Positions 1-8,532 of a stretch of 64,000 nucleotides of DNA are shown here, piece by piece. This DNA is from CAYJFK01 sp964369475. GTDB lineage: Bacteria > Bacillota > Clostridia > Oscillospirales > Feifaniaceae. The position numbers and the translations under genes are program-made. The notes under the pieces were generated by a model. The model did no database searches. It was given only the letters and a program-made list of their open reading frames with translations, and was not told where the DNA came from. The DNA is taken from assembly GCA_964369475.1 (NCBI GenBank), contig CAYJFK010000005.1, positions 3,205-67,204 on the forward strand. Reading direction: 5' to 3'. The stretch's first letter is position 1; every line of letters begins with the position of its first letter.

Positions 1-950
1 GTGTTATTGCAGTAGACGAGGTTGCAAGCGCTATAAACAGTATAATGCAAATTGCGCTCATTTCTCTGCCTATAATTGTAGTGCTCGGCACTGTCGGTTG
101 TTACTTTATAGCAAAGAAGACCTTTAGCCCGATAGATAAGATTATTAAAACGGCCGAGGAGATAAGCGAGAGTGAAAACCTATCACTTCGTATAGACCTA
201 AAGGGAGAAAGTGCCGAACTGCAAAAATTAGCAGACACATTCGATATAATGTTTTCTCGCCTTGAAAATGCATTTGAGGTGGAAAAACAATTTACCTCCG
301 ACGTATCTCACGAGCTAAGAACTCCTACCTCTGTTATATTAGCCCAGTGCGAATATGCAATCGGCCATAGTATACCAATGGAAGATAAGGAAGATGCTCT
401 TGAAACGGTACAAAGGCAGGCAAGCAAAATTTCCAAACTTATATCGGATCTGCTAAACCTAACACGCTTGGACAGTGGAATAGAAAAGGCAGACTTTAGA
501 GAGATCAATTTAAGCGAGCTTGTAAATGAGATATGCGAGGAACACAAGATTATATCGCCATCCGGCATTGAGCTAACTCACAGCATCGCCCCTGACATAA
601 AGGGTGCATTTGATGCGGCCATGATGTCGAGACTGCTCGGCAATCTTATTAGCAACGCATTTCGCTATTCAAAAGAGACGGGAAAAGTAGAGGTTTCGTT
701 AACAGAGAGCCAAAACGATATAGTTTTATCTGTAAAGGACGATGGAATAGGAATATCAAAGCAAGATCAGCAAAAAATATTTCAAAGGTTCTATCAGGTC
801 GATAGTTCTCGCACCATGAGCCAGAGTGGTAACATGGGTTTAGGTCTTGCCATGGTCGAGCAGATAGCAAAATTGCATAATGCTAAGATAACGGTAGAGA
901 GCGAAATTGGTGTGGGAAGTGTTTTTAGGATAAAATTTAAAAAAAATTAA
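1..950 (+). CDS. Sensor histidine kinase, 5' end outside window
   Basis: C-terminal part of a membrane sensor histidine kinase. The frame is open from base 3 without a stop, so the gene enters from the left and the ATG at 45 is internal. A membrane segment (IALISLPIIVVLGTVGCYFI) is followed by a HAMP linker, a HisKA domain with the phospho-acceptor His in DVSHELRTP, and an HATPase_c domain with N box (NLISNAFRYS), G1 (DDGIGIS) and G2 (GLGLAM) motifs, so the catalytic core looks intact. The cognate response regulator is probably upstream, outside the window. The PepSY protein gene follows 77 bp downstream on the same strand and may share its signal or promoter; PepSY proteins often neighbour such kinases. 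The ligand cannot be told because the sensor part is missing. Confidence 0.93.
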   Translation, partial: VIAVDEVASAINSIMQIALISLPIIVVLGTVGCYFIAKKTFSPIDKIIKTAEEISESENLSLRIDLKGESAELQKLADTFDIMFSRLENAFEVEKQFTSDVSHELRTPTSVILAQCEYAIGHSIPMEDKEDALETVQRQASKISKLISDLLNLTRLDSGIEKADFREINLSELVNEICEEHKIISPSGIELTHSIAPDIKGAFDAAMMSRLLGNLISNAFRYSKETGKVEVSLTESQNDIVLSVKDDGIGISKQDQQKIFQRFYQVDSSRTMSQSGNMGLGLAMVEQIAKLHNAKITVESEIGVGSVFRIKFKKN

Positions 951-1027
951 ATTGTTTAATGTTCCTTTAATCTTTCTGCTTTATATTGGTATTATAGAAT
1001 AAACAAAAAGAAAGCGAGGATACAATT

Positions 1028-2068
1028 ATGAAAACAAACACAATTTTAAAACTGCTCGTGATAGGCCTTTGCGGTACAGCATTGTTTTTTAGCGCAAGCG
1101 CAGATTCAACATCATATACTGCACTGACAAGCAACTACATCGGCAGCCAAGAGGCAAAAGAGGTTGCACTAAATCATGCAGGTGTGGCAGAGGAGGATGT
1201 TTCGTACATCCGCTCCAAGCTCGACTTTGACGACGGTATTGCTGAGTATGACGTTGAATTTTGGGTCGGTGGTGTCGAGTACGATTACGAACTAAACGCA
1301 ACAAGCGGAGCAGTTGTAAGTCATGATTACGATGCGAAATACACTTCCCAAGTAACCGACAGCCAAGACTACATCGGCGAGGATAAGGCAAAGTCTATTG
1401 CCTTGGCTCATGCAGGACTAACTGATGCTTCCTATATAGTTTGCAAGTTCGATTTTGACGATGGCGTTGCAGAGTACGAAGTAGAGTTTTGGGATGGCGC
1501 TGTCGAGTACGACTACGAGATAAACGCAATAACGGGCGACATTATCGGCTATGACTACGATATGGAAAGCCAAGTTCCCACAGCTTCTAAGCCTGATGTA
1601 GCTACGACAAATAGCCAAGACTACATCGGCGAGGATAAGGCAAAGTCTGTTGCCTTGGCTCATGCTGGGCTAACCGATGCTTCCTATATAGTTTGCAAGT
1701 TCGATTTTGACGATGGTATTGCAGAGTACGAAGTAGAGTTTTGGGATGGCGCTGTCGAGTACGACTACGAGATAAACGCAATAACAGGCGACATTATCGG
1801 CTACGACTACGACATGGAAAGCCAAGCACCTGCCTCTAATGTAAGCACTTCCACAGATTACATCTCGGCAGAGCAAGCTTCAAATATTGCACTGCAAGAT
1901 GCAGGAATAAGCGAAGCAGATGCTTCTAAGCTAAAGTGTGAATTTGATTTTGACGACGGTCGTGCAGAATATGAAGTTGAGTGGGACGTTGGCAGAATGG
2001 AATATGAGTACACAATAAGCGCAACAGATGGAACGATTTTAGAGCGTGACGCTGAGTATGATGACTAA
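1028..2068 (+). CDS. Secreted protein with four PepSY repeats
   Basis: 346-residue exported protein. An N-terminal signal peptide (lysine near the start, then LLVIGLCGTALFFSASA) is followed by four PepSY units of about 80 residues, each with the pattern YIG/SxxxAxxxALxxAG, a D-F-D-D-G-x-A-E-Y-x-V-E-F core and an EYDYxIxAxTGxIL end. PepSY domains occur in extracytoplasmic proteins and are thought to inhibit or modulate proteases or sensor kinases; the real target here is unknown. Units 2 and 3 are almost identical in DNA (see repeat entry), a recent internal duplication. The start is supported by an AGCGAGGA site upstream. The upstream kinase gene suggests a role in that signalling pathway (inference). 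Confidence 0.88.
   Translation: MKTNTILKLLVIGLCGTALFFSASADSTSYTALTSNYIGSQEAKEVALNHAGVAEEDVSYIRSKLDFDDGIAEYDVEFWVGGVEYDYELNATSGAVVSHDYDAKYTSQVTDSQDYIGEDKAKSIALAHAGLTDASYIVCKFDFDDGVAEYEVEFWDGAVEYDYEINAITGDIIGYDYDMESQVPTASKPDVATTNSQDYIGEDKAKSVALAHAGLTDASYIVCKFDFDDGIAEYEVEFWDGAVEYDYEINAITGDIIGYDYDMESQAPASNVSTSTDYISAEQASNIALQDAGISEADASKLKCEFDFDDGRAEYEVEWDVGRMEYEYTISATDGTILERDAEYDD
1361..1825 (+). repeat. Tandem duplication inside the PepSY gene (252-bp period)
   Basis: 1361-1573 and 1613-1825 are nearly identical 213-bp copies encoding PepSY units 2 and 3, separated by a divergent 39-bp linker. Only a few substitutions are visible, so the duplication is recent or kept homogeneous by gene conversion. 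Unit number could vary between strains. Confidence 0.85.
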
Positions 2069-2118
2069 TTAACTTAGAATGAAATTTTGAGACTTCAAGC
2101 TAAACAAAATAGCAACAC

Positions 2119-2149
2119 AAAAATCGCCTGTAATACAGGCGATTTTTGC
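2119..2149 (+). terminator. Terminator hairpin after PepSY gene, first copy
   Basis: AAAATCGCCTG / CAGGCGATTTT stem with a short TAATA loop and T-run. The same 31 bases recur exactly at 2313-2343, on the other side of the MITE-like repeat copy A. Confidence 0.8.
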
Positions 2150-2151
2150 CA

Positions 2152-2310
2152 GGCTGGAGAAAAACCCAAAATCAAGCCCATTCGGAAGGAGGGGGAGCGG
2201 CGAGGGGGCACCATCAGGGTGCCCTCTGGCGTTAAATTCCCGCCCCGAGGGCGTTAAAATCAGCTTTAGCTGATTTCTCAGCTTGGAGAAAAAGTGTTTT
2301 CTCCAAGCTG
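2152..2310 (+). repeat. MITE-like intergenic repeat, copy A
   Basis: About 159 bp, closely matching copy B at 7523-7682. The ends are inverted: CTGGAGAAAA at the left, TTTTCTCCAAG at the right. Inside are three hairpins: GGGCACC-ATCA-GGGTGCCC, AAATCAGC-TTTA-GCTGATTT and GCTTGGAGAAAA-AGTG-TTTTCTCCAAGC. It is more GC-rich than the intergenic DNA around it. It contains no ORF of note and is flanked by an exact 31-bp direct repeat of the terminator hairpin (2119-2149, 2313-2343). Confidence 0.75.
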
Positions 2311-2312
2311 AG

Positions 2313-2343
2313 AAAAATCGCCTGTAATACAGGCGATTTTTGC
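2313..2343 (+). terminator. Terminator hairpin, second exact copy
   Basis: Exact duplicate of 2119-2149. The two copies bracket repeat copy A, as if insertion duplicated the hairpin or the repeat was captured between two terminators. Confidence 0.75.
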
Positions 2344-2634
2344 GTTGAAATGAGCTGATGTATGATCGCTTTGAATATCTAACATAGGTTCAAACACAAG
2401 AGTGATTAATCAAGCATTACTCCTAACTACCGTATCATGGCATAGATTGGCAGCCCATTAAAAAGAGCCTTGCTTAGCATAGATTACAACTATAATGCGG
2501 TAAAGTCGGACACAAGATAAAAAATGCCTTCCAAAACTTGCGCTACATACTCCAACAAAATCTACTACTCTATACATTTTTCTTATTTTGTGTTAAAATT
2601 ATTTTAATTAATCTTGATACAAGGCGGTGTTTTT
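2344..2634. other. Intergenic, no clear feature
   Basis: About 290 bp of AT-rich DNA between the repeat and the clostripain-like gene. I see no convincing ORF, RNA fold or strong sigma-A promoter; the region must hold the protease gene's promoter, but no -35/-10 pair is good enough to mark. Confidence 0.4.
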
Positions 2635-4809
2635 ATGTTTTGTCCAAACTGCGGAGCGGATGTTGACGGAGACAACAATTTCTGCAAAGATTGCGGAGAG
2701 TCTCTCGATTCAAACAGTAGTAATTTTGACGAGAGAAAAGGCAAGAATAGAAAGAAAGGGTGTTGCTTGGGCTCGATTTTGAAGGCGGTTGTAGCTCTTG
2801 TTATAATATTCTTAGCTTTGATATTCTTTTTAGATGATGAGGAGCTTGAAAGCATTGATGCCCCTCATCCAAACTATGGTGACAACAATTATGACAGTTC
2901 ACAGTACATCGGCAGCGGTACATACGGCACAGATTTAGCCCTTGATGGACTGAGGGATAACTACACTACAATCAAAGGCGATGATACCGATGTAAGCACG
3001 ATAATGGTCTATTTTATCGGCTCGGATTTGGAGACCGACGGTGGTTTTGCAACAGATGATATTTACGAAATGCTCGAAGCTGATATAGGCGACAATGTCA
3101 ATTTGATTTTAATGACAGGCGGTGCTAACTACTGGCATCACTATGATATCAGCAGCGACACATGCCAGTATTTGCAAGTGAAGGACGGTCAGCTTTTTGC
3201 CTTAAACGACGATTTGGGACTGCTCGACATGGCTTCGCCTTCAACGCTGTCGAACTTTATAAACGATACAGCTGCCGCCTTCCCTGCCGATCGTTACAGC
3301 TTGATTTTATGGGATCATGGCGGTGGTACATTTAGCGGATTTGGCTATGACGAAAATTATCCCGATTCGACCTTAACCTTGGCATCGCTCTCGCAGGCAT
3401 TTTCGCAGTCTAATGTAAAGTTTGACATTGTAGGCTTTGATGCTTGCCTAATGGGTACAGCCGAGACGGCTCTTATGTTAGAGCCTTATGCCGACTATCT
3501 GCTGGCCTCTCAAGAGCTCGAACCGGGCATCGGTTGGCATTACACAGATTGGCTAACAACGCTTAGCAACTCCCCTTCTATTCCGACCGTCGATCTCTCT
3601 GCCAAGATAATAGACGACTTTGTTTTGGCCTGCGAAGACGATATGTTCTTTCCAAATGCTACGCTCTCTCTTATCGAGCTAAGGCAGATGCCATATACAT
3701 ATGAAGTTATGACAGATTTCTTTGCCAACGCTTCGATCGAGATACAAAACAACCGGTATCTTGATCTTTCACAAGCAAGAAGCGATGCAAAGAGCTTTGG
3801 CGAGGGAGATTACGAGCAGATCGACATAATAGACTACATAGACAGAGCCGAAATAGAAGGTGGTCAAGAGGTTGTAGATGCTGTAAAGAGTGCCGTTAAG
3901 TATTACAACAGCAGCTATGATGTGTATGATGCGAGTGGCATGGCTATGTATTTCCCTTATGATTACCCATCGTATTATTCCGATGTGCAGGAAATACTTC
4001 ACTATGTGGGGATAGAGGACGAGTACACAGAATTTTTCGATCTGTTTGTAAGCGCTATGTATGGCGGTCAGACAGAGTGGAGCAGAAGTTCTGGCAATAC
4101 ACTGGAACACGATTATACTTCGGAAGAATGGTTCGACCCTGAAACGGCACTTTCTTACGAAGAAGAATACGACAGCAGCTTGCTCGAGGAGCTAATTATT
4201 GACGAAAAGGGCGACGGCTATGTTCTAAGCCTTACAGACGAGCAGTGGGAGGAAATTGCTAAAATAGAACTGCAAGTTTTGGTCGACGACGGTGAGGGGT
4301 ATATTGATCTTGGCAGTGACAATGTATATGAATTTGACGACGACGGTGATTTACTGGTTGAATTTGATTATACGTGGGTTTCGATAGATGGCAACACTGT
4401 CCCCTATTATGTAGAGGTGGAAGATTACGAATCGGACAACTGGTACACCTACGGTTATGTTCCTGCAAACTTGGACGGAGAGTATATAGAGATAATCCTT
4501 CGTTGGGACTACAAAGAGCCGAGTGGCTATGTAGAAGGCTACCGCAAGTACACAGAGGCAGGCACCCCTGCCGGAAAGGGGCTTTTTGAGCTTGAGTCCG
4601 GTATGGAAATAGACTGGGTGATAGATTACTACACATACGATGGCGAGTATGAGGATTTTTACCTGTACGGTGATACTTATATTGTACCATCAGGTGAAAT
4701 AACAGTAAGTTATGAATACATCGGCGACAGTGACACCTTGGTATACTTCGTGCTGACAGATTATTACAACAACACATATGAGACCGAGTCCGTTGTGTAT
4801 TATGATTAA
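2635..4809 (+). CDS. Membrane-anchored clostripain-family (C11) protease with zinc ribbon
   Basis: 724 residues. The N terminus is a zinc ribbon (CPNCG near residue 3 and CKDCG near residue 18), then a basic stretch and one membrane segment (about residues 45-68), leaving the rest outside. Residues about 120-480 match the clostripain C11 peptidase family: the catalytic His is in LWDHGGG and the catalytic Cys in GFDACLMG. C11 enzymes are cysteine proteases that cut after Arg or Lys. The C-terminal 250 residues are acidic and rich in Tyr and Asp, with no domain I can name. The ATG at 2635 is chosen over an upstream TTG at 2614 because AAGGCGGTG (2621-2629) is well placed and the zinc ribbon starts at once. 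The substrate is unknown. Confidence 0.88.
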   Translation: MFCPNCGADVDGDNNFCKDCGESLDSNSSNFDERKGKNRKKGCCLGSILKAVVALVIIFLALIFFLDDEELESIDAPHPNYGDNNYDSSQYIGSGTYGTDLALDGLRDNYTTIKGDDTDVSTIMVYFIGSDLETDGGFATDDIYEMLEADIGDNVNLILMTGGANYWHHYDISSDTCQYLQVKDGQLFALNDDLGLLDMASPSTLSNFINDTAAAFPADRYSLILWDHGGGTFSGFGYDENYPDSTLTLASLSQAFSQSNVKFDIVGFDACLMGTAETALMLEPYADYLLASQELEPGIGWHYTDWLTTLSNSPSIPTVDLSAKIIDDFVLACEDDMFFPNATLSLIELRQMPYTYEVMTDFFANASIEIQNNRYLDLSQARSDAKSFGEGDYEQIDIIDYIDRAEIEGGQEVVDAVKSAVKYYNSSYDVYDASGMAMYFPYDYPSYYSDVQEILHYVGIEDEYTEFFDLFVSAMYGGQTEWSRSSGNTLEHDYTSEEWFDPETALSYEEEYDSSLLEELIIDEKGDGYVLSLTDEQWEEIAKIELQVLVDDGEGYIDLGSDNVYEFDDDGDLLVEFDYTWVSIDGNTVPYYVEVEDYESDNWYTYGYVPANLDGEYIEIILRWDYKEPSGYVEGYRKYTEAGTPAGKGLFELESGMEIDWVIDYYTYDGEYEDFYLYGDTYIVPSGEITVSYEYIGDSDTLVYFVLTDYYNNTYETESVVYYD

Positions 4810-4868
4810 TACACACTCTTTCAGTAGCATGAAATAACATATTTTAGATAAGCTCAATATAAGAAAAT

Positions 4869-4906
4869 ATGTCCTAACTTGTGCAATTAGCACGAGTTAG
4901 GACATA
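4869..4906 (+). terminator. Terminator-like hairpin after the C11 protease gene
   Basis: Long stem ATGTCCTAACT..GTGC / GCAC..AGTTAGGACAT with an AATTA loop, 60 bp after the stop codon. The T-run is weak, so it may act partly as an RNA 3'-end stabiliser. Confidence 0.65.
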
Positions 4907-4976
4907 TTTGAATTTTATGAATATTTACCGACATGTAATTTATGTAAACTTAAGCAACGTGATTGCACTACGCAAG

Positions 4977-5096
4977 TTGTTTTCTCAAACCTGCAAAAAT
5001 CAGCTTCGCTGATTTTTACGCCAAAGGATGCCCTGATGGTGATACCTCGCCGCTACCCTTTTTTTCGAAAGGGGTTGCTTTTAGTTTTTTCTGCGG
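4977..5096 (-). repeat. MITE-like intergenic repeat, copy C (inverted, diverged)
   Basis: Read on the minus strand it matches copies A and B: TAGCGGCGAGG, ACCATCAGGG, TTTGGCGT, then a TCAGC/GCTGA hairpin. It is shorter and more diverged, and is the only copy in minus orientation. Confidence 0.65.
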
Positions 5097-5185
5097 CCTG
5101 ATAATTATTCTCATATTTAAACACTTCTAAAAGTAATCCTCTTAGGTGCTATCACATTAAACATATATATTTTACAAAAAAATAG

Positions 5186-5214
5186 TTGACATTTTTTAAT
5201 CAAAAGAATATAAT
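5186..5214 (+). promoter_or_regulatory. Consensus sigma-A promoter upstream of the chemoreceptor
   Basis: TTGACA (5186-5191), 17-bp spacer, TATAAT (5209-5214): a perfect match. The start of transcription would be near 5221, leaving a leader of about 210 nt before the chemoreceptor ATG. The leader (5221-5430) is AT-rich with several small possible stems (for example GTTAC..GTAAC near 5367-5383); I recognise no riboswitch class. Confidence 0.8.
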
Positions 5215-5430
5215 TTCATTAGAAGTACACAGTATAGGAACCGAAGATGCTCGACTAATTATTATCTTTTTGCTTGGGCTAAGCATATAGATAATTGTTA
5301 TGATTTATGCAATAATTTAGATAATATTCTATGTTTTAATTGATGATAAATTTTTATGCAAATTTATGTTACTTTAAATGTAACTTAATAATAAATGTAG
5401 AACAAAACTATAAACAGACTGGGAGGACAT

Positions 5431-7479
5431 ATGAAATTTAAAGTTAAGGCAAACAATAACAACTCACGGCCACTAAAAAAGATCATAACCCAAAAAACAA
5501 TTATGTCTTTTGCGATTCCGATTGCTATTGCAATGATAATTATTATGTTACTTACATACACAATTATTGCAAGCGAAAAGCAAAAAGAACTCGACGACAG
5601 AAATGACACAATAGTTGAAAATTTAGTAGAACGAATTGATAAATACTCGCTTGCTGTTGAGTTAAGTGCTAAAAACCCAGAGGTCTACTCTCTCGATTAC
5701 AGCAGAATGGAGCCTCACTTAAACGATTTTATGTCTCTTGAAGGAGGCGTGTGGTCGCACTTCCTTGTGACTGACGACACTGCGGTAAACGTTGCACATA
5801 CCGAAGGTGCTGATAGTCGCCATGTCTCTATTGCCGATAAATCTTACTTTACCATTCCTTGGAACGATGAGGTAACCCATGTTGCAGATCCAACTTTCTC
5901 CAATAGTACAGGGCGGAGAATTATGGGAATCGGGACTCCGACATATAATGAATTTGGTGCTCAAAACGGTGTTTTGGTCGGATTTGTTAGGCTTGAGTAC
6001 CTGTCAGAGGTAGTTAACAGTCACAGCATTACCGATAACAGCTATACTTTTATGTTAAACTCAGATGGCAGTTTGTCCAGTCATCCTAACGACGACATTG
6101 TACTTATGCAAAACTGGCTATCTCCCGACCCTGATGATGGTGCATCTACTGAATATGTAGCATCAATGAGTGATGGATTTAAAGATGTAATCTCTAAAAT
6201 GACTTCGGGTGGCGAGGGCACTACCATTACGAGTGTTGATGGCACTATGTCTGTTGTTACATATCGTCCTGTCGGAGTGGCAAATCTTTCTATCGCAACG
6301 GTTTCCCCTATTTTTGAACTCTATCAAGTTATCTTTATTTTAATGGCACTTATTATTGTTGCAATTTTGGCGACTATTTGTATTAATATATTTACAGCTT
6401 CCAAAATGGCGAGCAGCATAGTTAAGCCGATCGGTGCAATCACTAACTGGGCGAGACAACTTGCTGTCGGTGACACTTCAGGTGTTAAATCCGACTTTCT
6501 TGGAGATTCGGTCATTCGTGAAGAAGAAATTGCAGAGCTTGTCCAGTCCTTCGAACAAACAAGCAGCGGAATTCAGTATGGTGTAGAAAAAATGTCTGAA
6601 ATAGCGTCAGGTAATCTTAACATTGAAGTTAAGCTTAGAAGCGACAGAGATGTTTTGTCTTCCGCACTCGCCGGCTTGATTTCCGAGCTTTCCTCGGTTA
6701 TGGACAATATTAATGCCGCAGCTATACAAGTAAATTCAGGTTCTGAGCAAATTGCAACAAGCGCACAAATGCTTGCACAAGGCAGTATGGATCAATCGAC
6801 TGCTATTGAGAATTTAAACCACACCGCAAGCACGCTTCAAACTCAATTTGAAGCGACCAACAATAGTGTTGTGGAAATTACTCAAGAAGTTAACAATGCA
6901 GAACATGAGCTCGAGAATACCTTACTTAAACTGAATGTTTTAATTGATGAGATAAGAACGGTTAACACTAAGTCTTTTGAAGTTAGTAAGATTGTTAAAA
7001 CAATTGAGGACATCGCATTCCAAACCAATATTTTGGCCCTAAACGCAGCTGTCGAGGCCGCTCGTGCAGGTGCTTCCGGAAAAGGTTTTGCAGTTGTTGC
7101 CGATGAAGTTAGAAATCTCGCCTCAAAATCAGCAGAAGCTGCTAAGACTACATCTACTTTAATCGGGGAGACCGTTTCATCTATTTCTGAAGTTAGTGTA
7201 AATGCAGAAGAAACCATTGGATTTATGGACAATATCAAGGGTATGATGCAAACAATAGTTACCGATGTTACTATGATTTCAAACACGGTTGAAAGTGAAC
7301 TTGACCTTGTTAATGAAATTGCCACCAGCATCGATATGATAACCAATGTTATACATGCAAATTCAGCGGCAAGCGAAGAAACTGCCGCAAGTAGCGAGGA
7401 ACTTTCCTCGCAAGCAAATACAATGCAAGCTCTTGTTTCAAAATTTGAGTTGAATAGCAATCAAAAGTACCTTAATTAA
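5431..7479 (+). CDS. Methyl-accepting chemotaxis protein with double Cache sensor
   Basis: 682-residue chemoreceptor. Basic N terminus, first membrane segment (about residues 25-46), extracellular dCache-type domain (about 60-295), second membrane segment (about 296-325), HAMP domain, then a long cytoplasmic methyl-accepting signalling domain. The highly conserved hairpin tip is present (EDIAFQTNILALNAAVEAAR, GKGFAVVADEVRNLA), which contacts CheA and CheW. The dCache domain suggests direct small-molecule sensing, often amino acids or organic acids, but the ligand cannot be told. GGGAGG 5 nt before the ATG supports the start. The gene stands alone, with its own promoter and terminator. Confidence 0.95.
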   Translation: MKFKVKANNNNSRPLKKIITQKTIMSFAIPIAIAMIIIMLLTYTIIASEKQKELDDRNDTIVENLVERIDKYSLAVELSAKNPEVYSLDYSRMEPHLNDFMSLEGGVWSHFLVTDDTAVNVAHTEGADSRHVSIADKSYFTIPWNDEVTHVADPTFSNSTGRRIMGIGTPTYNEFGAQNGVLVGFVRLEYLSEVVNSHSITDNSYTFMLNSDGSLSSHPNDDIVLMQNWLSPDPDDGASTEYVASMSDGFKDVISKMTSGGEGTTITSVDGTMSVVTYRPVGVANLSIATVSPIFELYQVIFILMALIIVAILATICINIFTASKMASSIVKPIGAITNWARQLAVGDTSGVKSDFLGDSVIREEEIAELVQSFEQTSSGIQYGVEKMSEIASGNLNIEVKLRSDRDVLSSALAGLISELSSVMDNINAAAIQVNSGSEQIATSAQMLAQGSMDQSTAIENLNHTASTLQTQFEATNNSVVEITQEVNNAEHELENTLLKLNVLIDEIRTVNTKSFEVSKIVKTIEDIAFQTNILALNAAVEAARAGASGKGFAVVADEVRNLASKSAEAAKTTSTLIGETVSSISEVSVNAEETIGFMDNIKGMMQTIVTDVTMISNTVESELDLVNEIATSIDMITNVIHANSAASEETAASSEELSSQANTMQALVSKFELNSNQKYLN

Positions 7480-7492
7480 ATATTATTATAAC

Positions 7493-7521
7493 AAAAGGCT
7501 CATCACATGATGAGCCTTTTT
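7493..7521 (+). terminator. Terminator of the chemoreceptor gene
   Basis: AAAAGGCTCATCA / TGATGAGCCTTTTT stem followed by T residues, just after the stop codon and directly before repeat copy B. Confidence 0.85.
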
Positions 7522-7522
7522 A

Positions 7523-7682
7523 GTTTGGAGAAAAACCTAAAATGTAAAGTTCACGGAAGGAGGGGGAGCGGCGAGGGGGCACCATCAGGGTGCCCTCTGG
7601 CGTAAAATTCCCGCCCCGAGGGCGTTAAAATCAGCTTGACTGATTTTTGCAGCTTGGAGAAAAAGTGTTTTCTCCAAGCTGC
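7523..7682 (+). repeat. MITE-like intergenic repeat, copy B
   Basis: About 160 bp, best-preserved partner of copy A, with a long identical block (GGAAGGAGGGGGAGCGGCGA, continuing through the GGGCACC hairpin). The terminal inverted repeats are TTTGGAGAAAA (left) and TTTTCTCCAAG (right). It starts immediately after the chemoreceptor terminator. Confidence 0.75.
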
Positions 7683-7718
7683 CTTTTGTTATCGTAATAC
7701 CTATTTTTAAGCAACAAA

Positions 7719-7748
7719 AAAATCCACTGACTAAAGTCAGTGGATTTT
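7719..7748 (-). terminator. Terminator downstream of tRNA-Pro
   Basis: AAAATCCACTGAC / GTCAGTGGATTTT stem; on the minus strand it is followed by TTTTTTTG. It abuts the 3' end of the tRNA. Confidence 0.85.
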
Positions 7749-7824
7749 GGTCTGGGTGAGAGGACTTGAACCTCCGGCCTCTTGAACCCCATTCAAGCAC
7801 GCTACCAAACTGCGCCACACCCAG
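7748..7824 (-). tRNA. tRNA-Pro (anticodon GGG)
   Basis: On the minus strand the acceptor arms CTGGGTG and CACCCAG pair. The anticodon stem CTTGA/TCAAG holds the loop ATGGGGT, so the anticodon is GGG (Pro, codons CCC and CCU). The T arm GAGGTTCAAGTCCTC is normal. Discriminator A and the CCA end are encoded. It is the last unit of the spoIVFB-radical SAM gene run on this strand. Confidence 0.96.
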
Positions 7825-7887
7825 ATTTACGACCGAGATATATCATAACACACAGTTTGGAAAAAATCAATACTTTTTTGCAATTTT

Positions 7888-8532
7888 TTAGCAAAATTTT
7901 GTTGAGTCCTCTAAGAGCAGTTCTTTTCTTGTTATGCTCTCCCATTCATACAGAGGAGATTTGCCGTTTTCGTTTAATGCCTTTATTATATAATTTGGAT
8001 TTAGCGACATGGTAGAAGAACATGCAAGTGTGCAGTTTATAATTCCACCATCTGTCACTTCTATGTCCTGCATAAGGGGGACTATGTCGGTTAAGGTCTC
8101 CCCTCTTTTGGATTTTTTTAGCACAACAATGCTATCCCTTGCCAATATATCCCTAACTTCGCCCATATCAAGCCCTGCGGCATCTTTAAGCTCAATTTCA
8201 TATCTTGCCTTGCCGACGTTACCGAGCTTGTGCACAGGCTCTGCCGAGTATGTCGGCTTTATCACGTCGGGCATGAACTTGGATAGCATAGGAGCGACAT
8301 CTTCTACTTTTATATCGCCTAAAATCGAAAAGTCGCAAACTTCGTTTAGCCCTGCATATCCAAGCGATAAGGGTTGTCCGAAAACAAGGTAGGCTATCGG
8401 GTTAAATCCTTCGGTGTATTTTACCTTAATACCTGCCCTCGACAGCCCTCTTGCCATGCTTCTAACCATGTCGAGGTGGGAGATGTATACTCCCCTGCCG
8501 TTTTTCTCGAAAAATAATCTAACCTTTTGCAT
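7888..8532 (-). CDS. DUF2344 / TIGR03936 radical SAM-linked protein
   Basis: 214 residues, full length for the family. The N terminus VRLFFEKNGRGVYISHLDMVRSMARGLSRAG is typical of the DUF2344 domain that is found either free-standing or fused to the neighbouring B12-binding radical SAM enzyme. Its stop-start region overlaps the radical SAM gene by 14 bp, so the two are translationally coupled and probably form one functional unit. The reaction is not known to me. In Clostridia this pair often sits between spoIVFB and ribosomal or RNase genes, as here. Confidence 0.9.
   Translation of the reverse strand: MQKVRLFFEKNGRGVYISHLDMVRSMARGLSRAGIKVKYTEGFNPIAYLVFGQPLSLGYAGLNEVCDFSILGDIKVEDVAPMLSKFMPDVIKPTYSAEPVHKLGNVGKARYEIELKDAAGLDMGEVRDILARDSIVVLKKSKRGETLTDIVPLMQDIEVTDGGIINCTLACSSTMSLNPNYIIKALNENGKSPLYEWESITRKELLLEDSTKFC

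Noticed and set aside
2614..2634. TTG at 2614 as start of the clostripain-like gene
   Set aside because: The Shine-Dalgarno site AAGGCGGTG lies inside this stretch and fits the ATG at 2635, where the zinc ribbon begins.
5221..5430. c-di-GMP (GEMM) riboswitch before the chemoreceptor
   Set aside because: The GEMM-I core with its GCACAGGGCAAACC-type segment is not present.
7585..7818. Minus-strand ORF over repeat copy B and the tRNA
   Set aside because: It overlaps tRNA-Pro and a structured repeat; codon content does not look like protein.
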